A stretch of DNA of 41,191 nucleotides from DASWED01 sp036394995. Its GTDB lineage: Bacteria > Actinomycetota > UBA4738 > JACQTL01. The position numbers were made by a program, and so were the translations under genes. The notes under the pieces were generated by a model, which saw nothing but the letters and a program-made list of their open reading frames with translations, ran no database searches and had not been told where the DNA came from. The first letter of the stretch is position 1. Every line of letters begins with the position of its first letter. Below, in pieces: positions 24,103 to 32,913 of this stretch. Where the stretch lies: positions 1 through 41,191 of the forward strand of contig DASWED010000031.1 of the NCBI GenBank assembly GCA_036394995.1, given 5' to 3'.

Positions 24103-25491
24103 TCATGCCTCCGCGTCCTCGAGCGGGCGGAACCGGGCCTGGAAGAACCGGAGGTACTTCGGCTCCCAGGTCATCTCGAGCCCGGCCGTGTCCTCGGCCC
24201 GATCGGCCACGTCCCGAACCGAGCCCGCCACCATGTCGAGCTGCCGCGCCGTGTACACGCGCCGGGGCACGGTGAGTCGGACCAGCTCCAGGCCGGGATG
24301 GCGGTGCTCGCCCGTCTCCGGGTCGCGACCCGCCGACACGATCCCCCGCTCCATGGACCGGGTGCCGGAGTCGAGGTACAGCTCGGCCGCCAGGCGCTGG
24401 GCGGGGAACTCCTCCTGCGGCAGGTGCGGGTAGATCCGGGCGGCGTCGAGGAACACGGCGTGGCCGCCGATGGGCAGGACCACGGGGACCCCCTCCGCCA
24501 CAAGGGCCTCCCCGAACTCCCGGACCTGCATGATGCGCGCCCGCATGTGGTCGTCGTCCACCGACTCGGCGATGCCCCGGGCCATGGCCTCCAGGTCCCG
24601 GCCGGCCAGCCCGCCGTACGTGTGGAGCCCCTCGTACACCACGCACAGGTTCCGGGCCTCGGCGGCCAGGTCGTCGTCGTTGAGGGCCAGCCACCCGCCG
24701 ATGTTCACCAGCGCGTCCTTCTTGCCCGACATCGTGCAGCCGTCGGTCTGCGCGCACATCTCGAACAGGATGTCCCGGACCGGCCATTCGGCGAACCCCG
24801 GCTCCCGCTCCTTGATGAACCACGCGTTCTCCACGGCCCGCGTGGCGTCGAGGATCACCCGGATGCCATGGGTCCGGCACAGCCGGCGGACGTCCCGGAG
24901 GTTCGCCATGGAGATGGGCTGGCCCCCGGCCATGTTCACGGTCCCGGCCAGGCAGACGTAGGGGATGTGGGCGGCGCCCACGCGCTCGATCAGGGCCGAG
25001 AGCTTGTCCAGGTCCACGTTCCCCTTGAACGGGTGCAGGCTGGTGGGGTCGTGGGCCTCGGCGACGATGACATCCGCGAACTCCCCGCCGGCCAGCTCCT
25101 GGTGCAGCCGCGTGGTGGTGAAGTACATGTTCCCCGGCACCACGTCGCCCGGGGAGATCAGCATCCGCGACAGGATGTGCTCGGCCCCCCGGCCCTGATG
25201 GGTCGGGATCACGTGGCGGTACCCGTAGTGCTCCCGGACGGCCTCCTCCAGGTGGTAGTAGTTGCGGCTCCCCGCGTACGCCTCGTCGCCCACCATCAGC
25301 CCGGCCCACTGCTGGTCGCTCATGGCGTTCGTGCCGGAGTCCGTGAGGAGATCGATCGTGACCTGGTCGGAGCGGAGGAGGAACGTGTTCCAGCCGGCCT
25401 CGTCGAGGGCCTTGCGGCGCTCCTCGGCGGTGGTGACCGGGATCCGCTCCACGACCTTGATGCGATAGGGCTCGAACCATCCGGTGCTCAT
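24103..25491 (-). CDS. tpl: tyrosine phenol-lyase
   Basis: A 462-residue PLP-dependent beta-eliminating lyase, converting tyrosine to phenol, pyruvate and ammonia. Against remembered Citrobacter TPL it matches nearly block for block: IDLLTDSGTNAMSDQQWAG, IPTHQGRGAEHILS, FTTTRLHQE (tryptophanase has an FDTTQ-type sequence here), the PLP-lysine block TMSGKKDALVNIGG (K257-K258), RSMERGIVSAGRD, and PKYLRFFQARF, where tryptophanase has histidine. These positions favour TPL over tryptophanase. Its ATG overlaps the tryptophanase stop as ATGA (25488-25491), so the two are coupled. It has no ribosome site of note and probably relies on coupling. Confidence 0.9.
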   Translation of the reverse strand: MSTGWFEPYRIKVVERIPVTTAEERRKALDEAGWNTFLLRSDQVTIDLLTDSGTNAMSDQQWAGLMVGDEAYAGSRNYYHLEEAVREHYGYRHVIPTHQGRGAEHILSRMLISPGDVVPGNMYFTTTRLHQELAGGEFADVIVAEAHDPTSLHPFKGNVDLDKLSALIERVGAAHIPYVCLAGTVNMAGGQPISMANLRDVRRLCRTHGIRVILDATRAVENAWFIKEREPGFAEWPVRDILFEMCAQTDGCTMSGKKDALVNIGGWLALNDDDLAAEARNLCVVYEGLHTYGGLAGRDLEAMARGIAESVDDDHMRARIMQVREFGEALVAEGVPVVLPIGGHAVFLDAARIYPHLPQEEFPAQRLAAELYLDSGTRSMERGIVSAGRDPETGEHRHPGLELVRLTVPRRVYTARQLDMVAGSVRDVADRAEDTAGLEMTWEPKYLRFFQARFRPLEDAEA

Positions 25492-26882
25492 GGCGACCTC
25501 ACGTCCTCCCTCTCGAATGCGGCGGTGAAGTGGGGGAGCTCGGCCGGGGCGTACAGCAGCCGGAGCCCCGGGATCTCGTCTCGCTTGGCCCACAGCCGGC
25601 GGACCGCGTCGGCCACGTAGGCCACGTGGTTGTCCGTGTACGCGCGGCGGGGCACGGCCAGGCGCAGGTACTCGAACGGCGCGGGGCTGAGCTCGCCGGT
25701 GGCCGGGTCGCGTTCGCCGAACGCCAGGCCTCCCAGGGCGGCGCCGCGCACGCCGGCCTCCTCGTACAGGGCGGCGGCCAGCGCCTCGGCGGGGAACCCC
25801 GATTGCGGCACGTGGGGGAGGAACCGGGCGGCGTCGATCACCACGGAATGGCCGCCGGGCGGCCGGACCAGGGGGACGCCCTCGTCGGAGAGCAGCCCGT
25901 GGAGGAGGCGGACCTGGCGGATCCGGGCCGACAGATAGGTCTCGTCCATCCCCTCCATCAGGCCTCGGGCCACGGCCTCCAGGTCCCGGCCCGACATCCC
26001 TCCGTACGTCGTGAACCCCTCGTACAGGACCGCCCACGGCTGGCAGGCGCGGTGGTCGGCCCGGTTCCGGAGGGCCAGGAACCCACCGATGTTCACCAGG
26101 GCGTCCTTCTTCGCGCTCATCGCCGCCCCGTCGGCCAGCGAGAACAGCTCGGCCGCGATGTCGTGGACGGTCCGGTGCCCCTGCCCGGTCTCGCGCTCCT
26201 TCACCAGGAACGCGTTCTCGGCGAATCGGGCCGCGTCGATCATCAGGCGGATGCCGTGGCGCCGGCAGAACTCCGAGACGGCGTGGGCGTTCGCCAGCGA
26301 GACCGGCTGTCCCCCGTTCGTGTTCGACGTCACGGTGAGCACGAACAGCTTCACCCGCCCGGGGTGCTCGGCCACCACGCGCTCGGCGGCGGCGAGATCC
26401 GCATTGCCCTTGAACGGCGAGAGGTCGTCCGGGTCCATGCCCTCCGGGACGATCACGTCCACGGCGTGGGCTCCGCGGTTGCGGATGTGGGCGCGGGTGG
26501 TGTCGAAGTGGAGGTTGCCGAGCACCACGTCCCCCGGCTCCACGAACGCCCGGGTGTACACGGTCTCGGCGCCCCGCCCCTGGTGGGTGGGGATCACGTA
26601 CGGCAGGCCGGTGACCTCCTGGACCGCGCGCTCCAGGTGGGCCCAGTTCCGTGCTCCGGCGTAGGCCTCGTCCCCACCCATGATCCCGGCCCACTGCGAG
26701 GCGCTCATGGCGGCGGTCCCGGAGTCGGTGAGGAGGTCGACGAACACGTCCTGGGAGTCGATCCGGAACATGTTGCAGCGCGCGCGGTCCAGCGCACGCC
26801 GGCGACGCTCCCTCGAGATGAGGGTGATCGGCTCGACCGACTTCACCCGCCACGGCTCGGCGAAGACCCGTTCGCTCTCCAT
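25488..26882 (-). CDS. tnaA: tryptophanase
   Basis: A 464-residue PLP lyase, converting tryptophan to indole, pyruvate and ammonia. It shares the family blocks VDLLTDSGTAAMS, IPTHQGRGAETVY, SNTNGGQPVSLAN, DAARFAENAF and the PLP-lysine block AMSAKKDALV (K258-K259). Tryptophanase-type positions are present: FDTTRAH with D127, matching D137 of the Escherichia enzyme, and the end block LPHFTAAF with its histidine. ATG at 26882 has AGGAG 9 bases upstream. It is first in the lyase operon. No leader peptide like tnaC was seen, so control differs from the enteric system. Confidence 0.88.
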   Translation of the reverse strand: MESERVFAEPWRVKSVEPITLISRERRRRALDRARCNMFRIDSQDVFVDLLTDSGTAAMSASQWAGIMGGDEAYAGARNWAHLERAVQEVTGLPYVIPTHQGRGAETVYTRAFVEPGDVVLGNLHFDTTRAHIRNRGAHAVDVIVPEGMDPDDLSPFKGNADLAAAERVVAEHPGRVKLFVLTVTSNTNGGQPVSLANAHAVSEFCRRHGIRLMIDAARFAENAFLVKERETGQGHRTVHDIAAELFSLADGAAMSAKKDALVNIGGFLALRNRADHRACQPWAVLYEGFTTYGGMSGRDLEAVARGLMEGMDETYLSARIRQVRLLHGLLSDEGVPLVRPPGGHSVVIDAARFLPHVPQSGFPAEALAAALYEEAGVRGAALGGLAFGERDPATGELSPAPFEYLRLAVPRRAYTDNHVAYVADAVRRLWAKRDEIPGLRLLYAPAELPHFTAAFEREDVRSP

Positions 26883-26961
26883 GTCATGTGCTCCTGTGGG
26901 CGCCCTGTGGGGCCAGCATGGGGTGACGCCGGGGCCGGACCACGGGCCGGACAACCCGTCG

Positions 26962-26984
26962 CCGGGGGGACCTTCGCCCCCCGG
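26962..26984 (-). promoter_or_regulatory. hairpin in the lyase operon leader
   Basis: CCGGGGGG (26962-26969) and CCCCCCGG (26977-26984) form a perfect 8-base stem with a 7-base loop, about 80 bases upstream of the tryptophanase start. It could be an attenuator-like structure or simply separate the divergent promoters. Confidence 0.35.
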
Positions 26985-27007
26985 ACGCGCTGTCGAACGG
27001 TCCCGGT

Positions 27008-27024
27008 CTCAGGCTCCGTTCAGG
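27008..27024. promoter_or_regulatory. direct repeats upstream of the mprA-like gene
   Basis: CTCAGG (27008-27013) and TTCAGG (27019-27024) begin 11 bases apart, one helical turn, which suits an OmpR-family dimer. TTCAGG also occurs before the HtrA gene at 15395. They lie 22 bases before the regulator start and in the gap shared with the lyase operon. Confidence 0.4.
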
Positions 27025-27045
27025 AACGAGGCGCACACTGACGGG

Positions 27046-27753
27046 GTGGGAGCGCGGGTCCTGGTGGTGGACGACGAGCCGGCGGTCCGGCAGTCGCTCG
27101 ACCGCGCCCTCCGGCTGGAGGGGTACGAGGTCGTCCAGGCGGCCGACGGCGCCGAGGCGCTGCGGGCCATGGGCGAACGGGAACCCGACGCCGTGGTCCT
27201 CGATGTGATGATGCCCGGGCTCGACGGCCTCGAGGTGGCCCGGATGGTCAGGGCCGGAGGCCTTCGGGCCCCCATCCTCATGCTGACGGCGCGGGACCAG
27301 GTGTCCGACCGGGTGGCGGGCCTCGACGCCGGGGCCGACGACTACCTGGTGAAGCCGTTCGCCCTCGAGGAGCTGTTCGCACGGCTCCGGGCGCTGCTCC
27401 GGCGGACCGCGCCGGAGGACGGCGAGGTCCTCCGGTATCTGGATCTCGAGCTCGACCCGGCGGCCCACGAGGCCCGCCGGGCGGACCGGGAGCTCGAGCT
27501 GACCCGGACAGAGTTCCTGCTGCTGGAGCTGTTCCTGCGCAACCCCCGCCGGGTCCTGACCCGCGATGTCATCTTCGACCGGGTGTGGGGGTACGACTTC
27601 GGCCCGACCTCGAACTCGCTCGAGGTGTACGTGGGCTATCTCCGGCGCAAGACCGAGGCGGCCGGCGAACGCCGCCTCATCCACACTGTCCGCGGCATCG
27701 GCTACGTGCTGAAGGAGCTCACCGGCCCCGATCCTTCCGAAAGCCGGCCATGA
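27046..27753 (+). CDS. mprA: MprA-like response regulator
   Basis: A 235-residue OmpR-family regulator: receiver with D10, D53 in VLDVMMPGLDG, TARDQVSDRVAGLDAGADDYLVKPFALEELFAR, and a winged helix with LTRTEFLLLELFLRNPRRVLTRDVIFDRVWGYDF. The whole sequence follows mycobacterial MprA very closely, including EVYVGYLRRKTEA and HTVRGIGYVL. MprA controls envelope stress and sigma-factor genes. The GTG at 27046 is the only start that leaves a complete receiver. It overlaps the kinase start as ATGA. There is no PepD-type protease next to it; the HtrA-like gene in this window belongs to another system. Confidence 0.88.
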   Translation: MGARVLVVDDEPAVRQSLDRALRLEGYEVVQAADGAEALRAMGEREPDAVVLDVMMPGLDGLEVARMVRAGGLRAPILMLTARDQVSDRVAGLDAGADDYLVKPFALEELFARLRALLRRTAPEDGEVLRYLDLELDPAAHEARRADRELELTRTEFLLLELFLRNPRRVLTRDVIFDRVWGYDFGPTSNSLEVYVGYLRRKTEAAGERRLIHTVRGIGYVLKELTGPDPSESRP

Positions 27754-29162
27754 CGTTCCGCCGGCGGCTCACCGTGGGGTCGGCGGCGGCGGTGGCCGTC
27801 GCGGTCGCCCTGGCATCGGTGGTGGTGTACGTGATCGTCCGGTCGGAGCTCCGGGGCCAGGTGGACGACGCCCTCCGGGACCGGCTCGAGCAGCTCCTCA
27901 CCCCGAGGTCGGTGACGTTCCAGGCGACCCCCGGCGGGATCCGGGTCCTCGTCCCACCACCGGACGTGGCCGGGGAGTCGCCGGGCTACGTGCAGCTCGT
28001 GGCGTCCGACGGCACCGTCCTGCGGCCGTCCGACGAGTCGGGGGACATCATCCGTCCGTCGGCCGCCGCGCTGGCGGTCGCCGCCGGCACCCACGACGAC
28101 TACCTGGCGGACCAGACCCTGGACGGCGAGCACTACCGGGTGATCACCGCGCGGGTCCCGAACCTGCTGTCGCTGCCCGATCCGGTGCCCCAGCCGCTCG
28201 CGATCCAGATCGCCCGCCCGCTGGCGGAGGTCGACGCGACCCTCGCCCGGCTGGCCGTCGTGCTCGCCGGAATCTCCCTGGCCGGCGTGGGCCTGGCCGC
28301 GATCCTGGGGTTCCTGGTGACCCGGACGGCGGCCCGGCCGGTCCGGCGGCTCACCGAGACCGCCGAGCACGTCACGGCCACCGGCGACCTCGCCGCCCGG
28401 ATCGAGAGCACAGGGGACGACGAGGTCGGACGGCTGGCGGCGTCGTTCAACCGGATGCTCGAGGCGCTGGAACGGTCGGTGACGGCACAGCGGCAGCTGG
28501 TGGCCGACGCCTCGCACGAGCTCCGGACCCCCCTGACGTCACTGCGCACGAACATCGAGGTCCTGGGGCGGGGTGCGGAGCTGTCCCCCGGGGACCGGGA
28601 GAGCCTCCGCCGGGACGTGCTGGCCCAGCTCGACGAGATGACCGCGCTGATCACCGACCTGGTGGACCTGGCCCGCGACGGGCAGGCCCCGCCCGCCCGG
28701 GTGGACGAGGTCCGCCTGGACCATGTCGTCCTGGCCGCGGTGGAGCGGACCCGGCGCCGGGCGCCGGCGGTGCGATTCTCGACGGACCTCGATCCCTCCG
28801 TCGTGTCGGGGGCCACGGACCGGCTGGACCGGGCCGTGGGCAACCTCCTCGACAACGCCGTGAAGTGGAGCCCGCCGGGCGGCACCGTGGAGGTCGCCGT
28901 CCGAGGAGGAACCGTCACCGTGCGCGACCACGGCCCCGGGATCGACCCCGAGGACCTCCCGTTCGTGTTCGACCGCTTCTACCGCTCCCGGGCGGCGCGC
29001 GGGCTGCCGGGCTCGGGACTCGGCCTGGCCATCGTTCGCCAGGTGGCCCAGGCCCACGGTGGCTCGGCCACCGCCTCGAACGCCCCCGACGGCGGAGCGG
29101 TCATGCGGCTCACCCTGCCTGCGGTCCCCGCCATCCCCGCGCCACCGGCGCCGGTTCGCTGA
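27750..29162 (+). CDS. mprB: MprB-like sensor histidine kinase
   Basis: A 470-residue kinase with TM1 about 8-30, a periplasmic-side loop about 31-165, TM2 about 168-190, HAMP about 191-245, HisKA with H256 in VADASHELRTPLTSLRTNIE, and HATPase (NLLDNAVKWSPPGG, DHGPGIDPEDLPFVFDRFYR, GSGLGLAIV). The blocks NLLDNAVKWSPPGG and LPGSGLGLAIVRQ are typical of MprB. Its ATG at 27750 overlaps the regulator stop by 4 bases, so they are coupled. The C-terminus converges on the aconitase gene. Confidence 0.88.
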   Translation: MTFRRRLTVGSAAAVAVAVALASVVVYVIVRSELRGQVDDALRDRLEQLLTPRSVTFQATPGGIRVLVPPPDVAGESPGYVQLVASDGTVLRPSDESGDIIRPSAAALAVAAGTHDDYLADQTLDGEHYRVITARVPNLLSLPDPVPQPLAIQIARPLAEVDATLARLAVVLAGISLAGVGLAAILGFLVTRTAARPVRRLTETAEHVTATGDLAARIESTGDDEVGRLAASFNRMLEALERSVTAQRQLVADASHELRTPLTSLRTNIEVLGRGAELSPGDRESLRRDVLAQLDEMTALITDLVDLARDGQAPPARVDEVRLDHVVLAAVERTRRRAPAVRFSTDLDPSVVSGATDRLDRAVGNLLDNAVKWSPPGGTVEVAVRGGTVTVRDHGPGIDPEDLPFVFDRFYRSRAARGLPGSGLGLAIVRQVAQAHGGSATASNAPDGGAVMRLTLPAVPAIPAPPAPVR

Positions 29163-29229
29163 CACCCGCTCGTCGGCCGGCCTTCATCCGCGGCCAAGCG
29201 ATGTCGTACGCTCGCGATCGTGGTCGGAC

Positions 29230-31959
29230 CTAGACGTCGTCCCCGCCCGAGAGCATCTGGCGCAGGACCATCTGCAGGATCCCGCCGTGACGGTGGTAGT
29301 CGACCTCGGCGGGACCGTCGATTCGCACCGTGACCTCGAACTCCACGTTCGAGCCGTCCTCGCGCGTGGCCTCCACCGTGGCGGTCTGCTTCGGCTCGAT
29401 CCCGCCGGCCAGGCCCCGGATCGCGTAGGTCTCCTCGCCGGTCAGGCCCAGGGACTCCGCGGAGTCACCCTCGGCGAACTGCAGCGGCAGGACACCCATG
29501 CCCACCAGGTTCGACCGGTGGATCCGTTCGAACGACTCGGCGATGGCCGCCTTCACCCCGAGCAGGGCCGGCCCCTTGGCCGCCCAGTCCCGCGACGAGC
29601 CGCTGCCGTACTCCTTGCCCGCGATCACCAGCAGCGGCACGCCCTCCTCCGCGTACCGGAGCGACGCGTCGTAGATCGTCGTCTGCTCGCCGTCCGGGAG
29701 GTGGCGGGTCCACGGGCCCTCGGTGTCCGGGGCCAGCTCGTTGCGGAGGCGGACGTTGGCGAACGTCCCCCGCATCATCACCTCGTGGTTCCCCCGGCGT
29801 GAGCCGTACGAGTTGAACTCGCCGGGCTGCACCCCGCGGTCGATCAGGTACTGCCCCGCCGGCGAGTCCTTCTTGATCGAACCGGCCGGGGAGATGTGGT
29901 CGGTGGTGATGGAGTCCCCCACCTTCACCAGGACCCGGGCGCCCTCGATGTCGCCGGGCTCCCCGGCCTCCGGCGGGAGATCGGTGAAGAACGGCGGCTC
30001 CCGGACGTACGTGGAATCGGGGTCCCATTCGTACACGGTGCCGGTGGGCGAGCTCAGCTCGGCCCAGTGCTCGTCGCCGTCCCAGATCCGTTCGTACTGA
30101 TCCTCGAACTGCCCGGCGTCGATGGCCCGGGCGATGGCCTCCTGGACCTCGTCGGCGCTCGGCCACAGGTCCTTCAGGTACACGTCCTCCCCCTCCGGGG
30201 TCCGCCCGAGGGGCTCCGAGGTCAGGTCGACGTCGACCCGGCCGGCCAGCGCGTACGCCACGCACAGCGGCGGCGAGGCCAGGTACGACGCCCGGACCTG
30301 GGGGTGGATCCGGCCCTCGAAGTTGCGGTTCCCGGACAGCACCGCCACCACGGCCAGGTCGCGGCTGTCGACCTCCTTCGCCACCTCGTCGGGGAGCGGC
30401 CCGGAGTTCCCGATGCAGGTCGTGCACCCGTAGCCCACCAGCACGAACCCCAGCTTGTCCAGATACGGCTGGAGCCCTGCGCGGTCGAGGTAGTCGGTGA
30501 CCACGCGGGAGCCCGGCGCCAGCGAGGTCTTCACCCACGGCCTGGACTGGAGCCCGGCCTCCACGGCCTTCTTGGCCAGCAGGCCCGCGGCGAGCATGAC
30601 ACTCGGGTTCGACGTGTTCGTGCACGACGTGATCGCCGCGATCACCACCGAGCCGTCCCGGACCTGCTTCGCCGCCTCCGGGCTCACGATCCCGGCCTCC
30701 CGCTCGCTCTCCAGCCGCGTCTCCGTGGCCATGTTCGAGAACCCCTCGTCGAGGTCGTGGTTCCGGACGCCGTTGTCCGCGATCCGCTCCCGGAACGCCT
30801 CCACGAACGAGTCCCACACCTTCGGCAGGGCCACGCGATCCTGAGGCCGCCGGGGGCCCGACAGCGACGGCTCCACCGAGGACAGGTCCAGGTCCAGCTG
30901 CTCGGTGAACCCGGGATGGGGGTCGCCGTCGCTCCGCCACAGGGACTGCTCCTTGCAGTACCGCTCCACCAGATCCGTCACGTCGCCCCGGCCGGTGTTC
31001 GTGAGGTACCTCAGGGTCTGGTGGTCCACCGGGAAGTACGCCGCGGTCGCGCCGTACTCCGGGCACATGTTCGACAGGGTGGCCCGGTCCTCCACCGTGA
31101 GGGAGGACAGCCCGTCGCCGTAGAACTCGACGAACTTCCCCACCACGCCGTGCTGCCGGAGCATCTGCGTCAGGGTCAGCACGAGGTCGGTGGCGGTGGT
31201 CCCGGCGGGGAGCGCCCCGCTCATCCGCACCCCGACCACGATGGGCCACGGCAGGAACATCGGCTGGCCCAGCATGGCCGCTTCGGCCTCGATGCCCCCG
31301 ACGCCCCACCCCAGCACCCCGAGCCCGTTGATCATCGTGGTGTGGGAGTCCGTTCCCACCAGCGTGTCCGGCATGGCCACGCCGTCGCGGACCAGCACGA
31401 CGCGTCCCAGGTGCTCCAGGTTCACCTGGTGGCAGATCCCCATGCCGGGCGGGACCACCCGGAATCCCTCGAAGCCCTGCTGGGCCCACCGCAGGAACGA
31501 GTACCGCTCGCCGTTGCGCCGGTACTCCCACTCCACGTTGGCCCGGTACGCGTCGGCCGAGGCGAACATGTCCACCTGGACGGAGTGGTCGATGATGAGG
31601 TCCACCGGGACCAGCGGGTTCACCTTCGCCGGGTCGCCGCCGGCCCGGTCCACCGCGGAGCGGATCGCCGCGATGTCCACCGCCGCCGGGACCCCGGTGA
31701 AATCCTGCATCAGCACACGGGCAGGCATGAAGGCCAGGGCGGTGTCGGGGGGCGGCTCGGCGGGCCACCGGGCCAGGGCGGACACGTCCTCGGACGACAC
31801 GTCGCGGCTCCCCGCTCGCCGCAGGAGGTTCTCCAGCAGGATCTTCACCGTGTGGGGGAGGCGGGCCAGGTCGGCCCCGTCCACCGAGTCCAGCCGGTGG
31901 ATGTCCAGCGGGTCCCCACCGGCCTCCAGCGTCGCTTGAGCTCCGCCCTCCTCAGCCAT
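29230..31959 (-). CDS. acnA: aconitate hydratase (AcnA/IRP type)
   Basis: A 909-residue full-length aconitase that interconverts citrate and isocitrate in the TCA cycle with a [4Fe-4S] cluster. The cluster cysteines are seen in ITSCTNTSNPSV and GYGCTTCIGNSG. Family blocks include FTGVPAAVDIAA, VDLIIDHSVQVD, LVGTDSHTTMINGLGVLGWGVGGIEAEA, DHISPAGSI, SYGSRRGNHEVMMRGTFAN and GKEYGSGSSRDWAAKGP. Length and domain order fit the monomeric AcnA/IRP group. The ATG at 31959 has GAGGTGA upstream. It is a stand-alone gene in this window. Confidence 0.96.
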   Translation of the reverse strand: MAEEGGAQATLEAGGDPLDIHRLDSVDGADLARLPHTVKILLENLLRRAGSRDVSSEDVSALARWPAEPPPDTALAFMPARVLMQDFTGVPAAVDIAAIRSAVDRAGGDPAKVNPLVPVDLIIDHSVQVDMFASADAYRANVEWEYRRNGERYSFLRWAQQGFEGFRVVPPGMGICHQVNLEHLGRVVLVRDGVAMPDTLVGTDSHTTMINGLGVLGWGVGGIEAEAAMLGQPMFLPWPIVVGVRMSGALPAGTTATDLVLTLTQMLRQHGVVGKFVEFYGDGLSSLTVEDRATLSNMCPEYGATAAYFPVDHQTLRYLTNTGRGDVTDLVERYCKEQSLWRSDGDPHPGFTEQLDLDLSSVEPSLSGPRRPQDRVALPKVWDSFVEAFRERIADNGVRNHDLDEGFSNMATETRLESEREAGIVSPEAAKQVRDGSVVIAAITSCTNTSNPSVMLAAGLLAKKAVEAGLQSRPWVKTSLAPGSRVVTDYLDRAGLQPYLDKLGFVLVGYGCTTCIGNSGPLPDEVAKEVDSRDLAVVAVLSGNRNFEGRIHPQVRASYLASPPLCVAYALAGRVDVDLTSEPLGRTPEGEDVYLKDLWPSADEVQEAIARAIDAGQFEDQYERIWDGDEHWAELSSPTGTVYEWDPDSTYVREPPFFTDLPPEAGEPGDIEGARVLVKVGDSITTDHISPAGSIKKDSPAGQYLIDRGVQPGEFNSYGSRRGNHEVMMRGTFANVRLRNELAPDTEGPWTRHLPDGEQTTIYDASLRYAEEGVPLLVIAGKEYGSGSSRDWAAKGPALLGVKAAIAESFERIHRSNLVGMGVLPLQFAEGDSAESLGLTGEETYAIRGLAGGIEPKQTATVEATREDGSNVEFEVTVRIDGPAEVDYHRHGGILQMVLRQMLSGGDDV

Positions 31960-32090
31960 CGCCGTCACCTCGCCGCCTCGTCGTCCGCCATTCGTGCCGT
32001 TCGTGGTTCGCGTTCGAGCCTGCACGACCAGCGTAGCCCTTCGACGAGTGAGCGATCCGGACGGCCGCGGGGCCGGCCCGGGAAGGGAAG

Positions 32091-32118
32091 GGGGGAGGCT
32101 CCCCGTGGAGCCTCCCCC
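32091..32118 (-). terminator. strong hairpin after the OsmC-like gene
   Basis: GGGGGAGGCTCC (32091-32102) and GGAGCCTCCCCC (32107-32118) form a perfect 12-base stem with a CCGT loop. It starts 104 bases past the OsmC-like stop, in the 262-base gap before aconitase, so it probably separates the two transcripts. No long T tract follows on the minus strand. Confidence 0.6.
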
Positions 32119-32221
32119 AGAGGGCGGGGCACCGGACACCGCCGGCACGGACCGGCCGGAGAGGTGGAGAGCGAACCCGTGTCCGGCGTCCGGAGCGTGG
32201 GGTCCACGCTCCGGGGACGCG

Positions 32222-32671
32222 TCAGGCCGCGACCGCCGCCCCCTCCACCTCGATCCCGATCTCCGGAGAGAGCCGGATCGAGTTGTGCACCGTGCAGTGC
32301 TCGACCACCCGCTGCAACGCCTCCCGTTGGGACGGCGACAGCGCCGCGCCGACCGAGACCGCCAGCGTGATGGACCGGACCCTGGCGGGACGGTCCTCCG
32401 CCATGTCGAACCGGCAGGCCACTCGGAGCCCGTCCGGCGACAGCCCGTGTCGCCGCAGGAACCGGCCGGCGTAGAAGCCGGCGCACGAGGCCAGGCTGGC
32501 GACGAACAGCTCCGTCGGCGTCGGCCCGAGATCCCCGCCCCCATCTCCCACCGGCTGGTCGACCCACAGCTCATGGCCCCGGATGTCGATCACGAACCGG
32601 TCCCCGAACTCGTGCCACACGTCCACGTCGGGTCGGTCCGAGGACCGCGATGAGTCGTTCATCGCAAGCAT
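32222..32671 (-). CDS. OsmC/Ohr-like peroxidase family protein
   Basis: A 149-residue OsmC-fold protein. The two redox cysteines are present as ASLASCAGFYAG and VEHCTVHNSI, which in the family reduce organic hydroperoxides or peptides using a dithiol partner. The GPTPTELFVASLASC block is the YhfA-like OsmC pattern. Two start codons, 32671 and 32662, share one GGAGGAAGGAG ribosome site; the upstream is chosen because spacing to GGAGG is best. It is divergent from the small charged protein gene. Confidence 0.85.
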   Translation of the reverse strand: MLAMNDSSRSSDRPDVDVWHEFGDRFVIDIRGHELWVDQPVGDGGGDLGPTPTELFVASLASCAGFYAGRFLRRHGLSPDGLRVACRFDMAEDRPARVRSITLAVSVGAALSPSQREALQRVVEHCTVHNSIRLSPEIGIEVEGAAVAA

Positions 32672-32913
32672 CTCCTTCCTCCCGAGAAGGCCCCGAGGAC
32701 GGCGCCCTCCCGGACCCGAGCGTCCCATCGCGGCCCCGCTGCGGGGAGGGCCGGGAGTCCCCCTCCGCCCGGGTATCCCGGTCCTCCCGGACAGGCCGTT
32801 GGGGGGCGGGGTGGGCCCATCGACCCAGGTCACCGGGGGTTTTGGGTTGACACGGGGCTCATGCTCTGCCTCGTCGGCCGGCCAGGTGGCCGGACCCGAG
32901 GGGGGAGGATCCC

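Noticed and set aside
26884..26954. A tnaC-like leader with Trp codons before tryptophanase
   Set aside because: The Trp-containing codons are in frame with tnaA itself and begin with a TTG lacking a ribosome site; the short frame ending at the tnaA start has no Trp. Neither resembles a leader peptide.
29896..32370. An 824-codon plus-strand open frame
   Set aside because: It is antisense to aconitase, and shows no recognisable domain.
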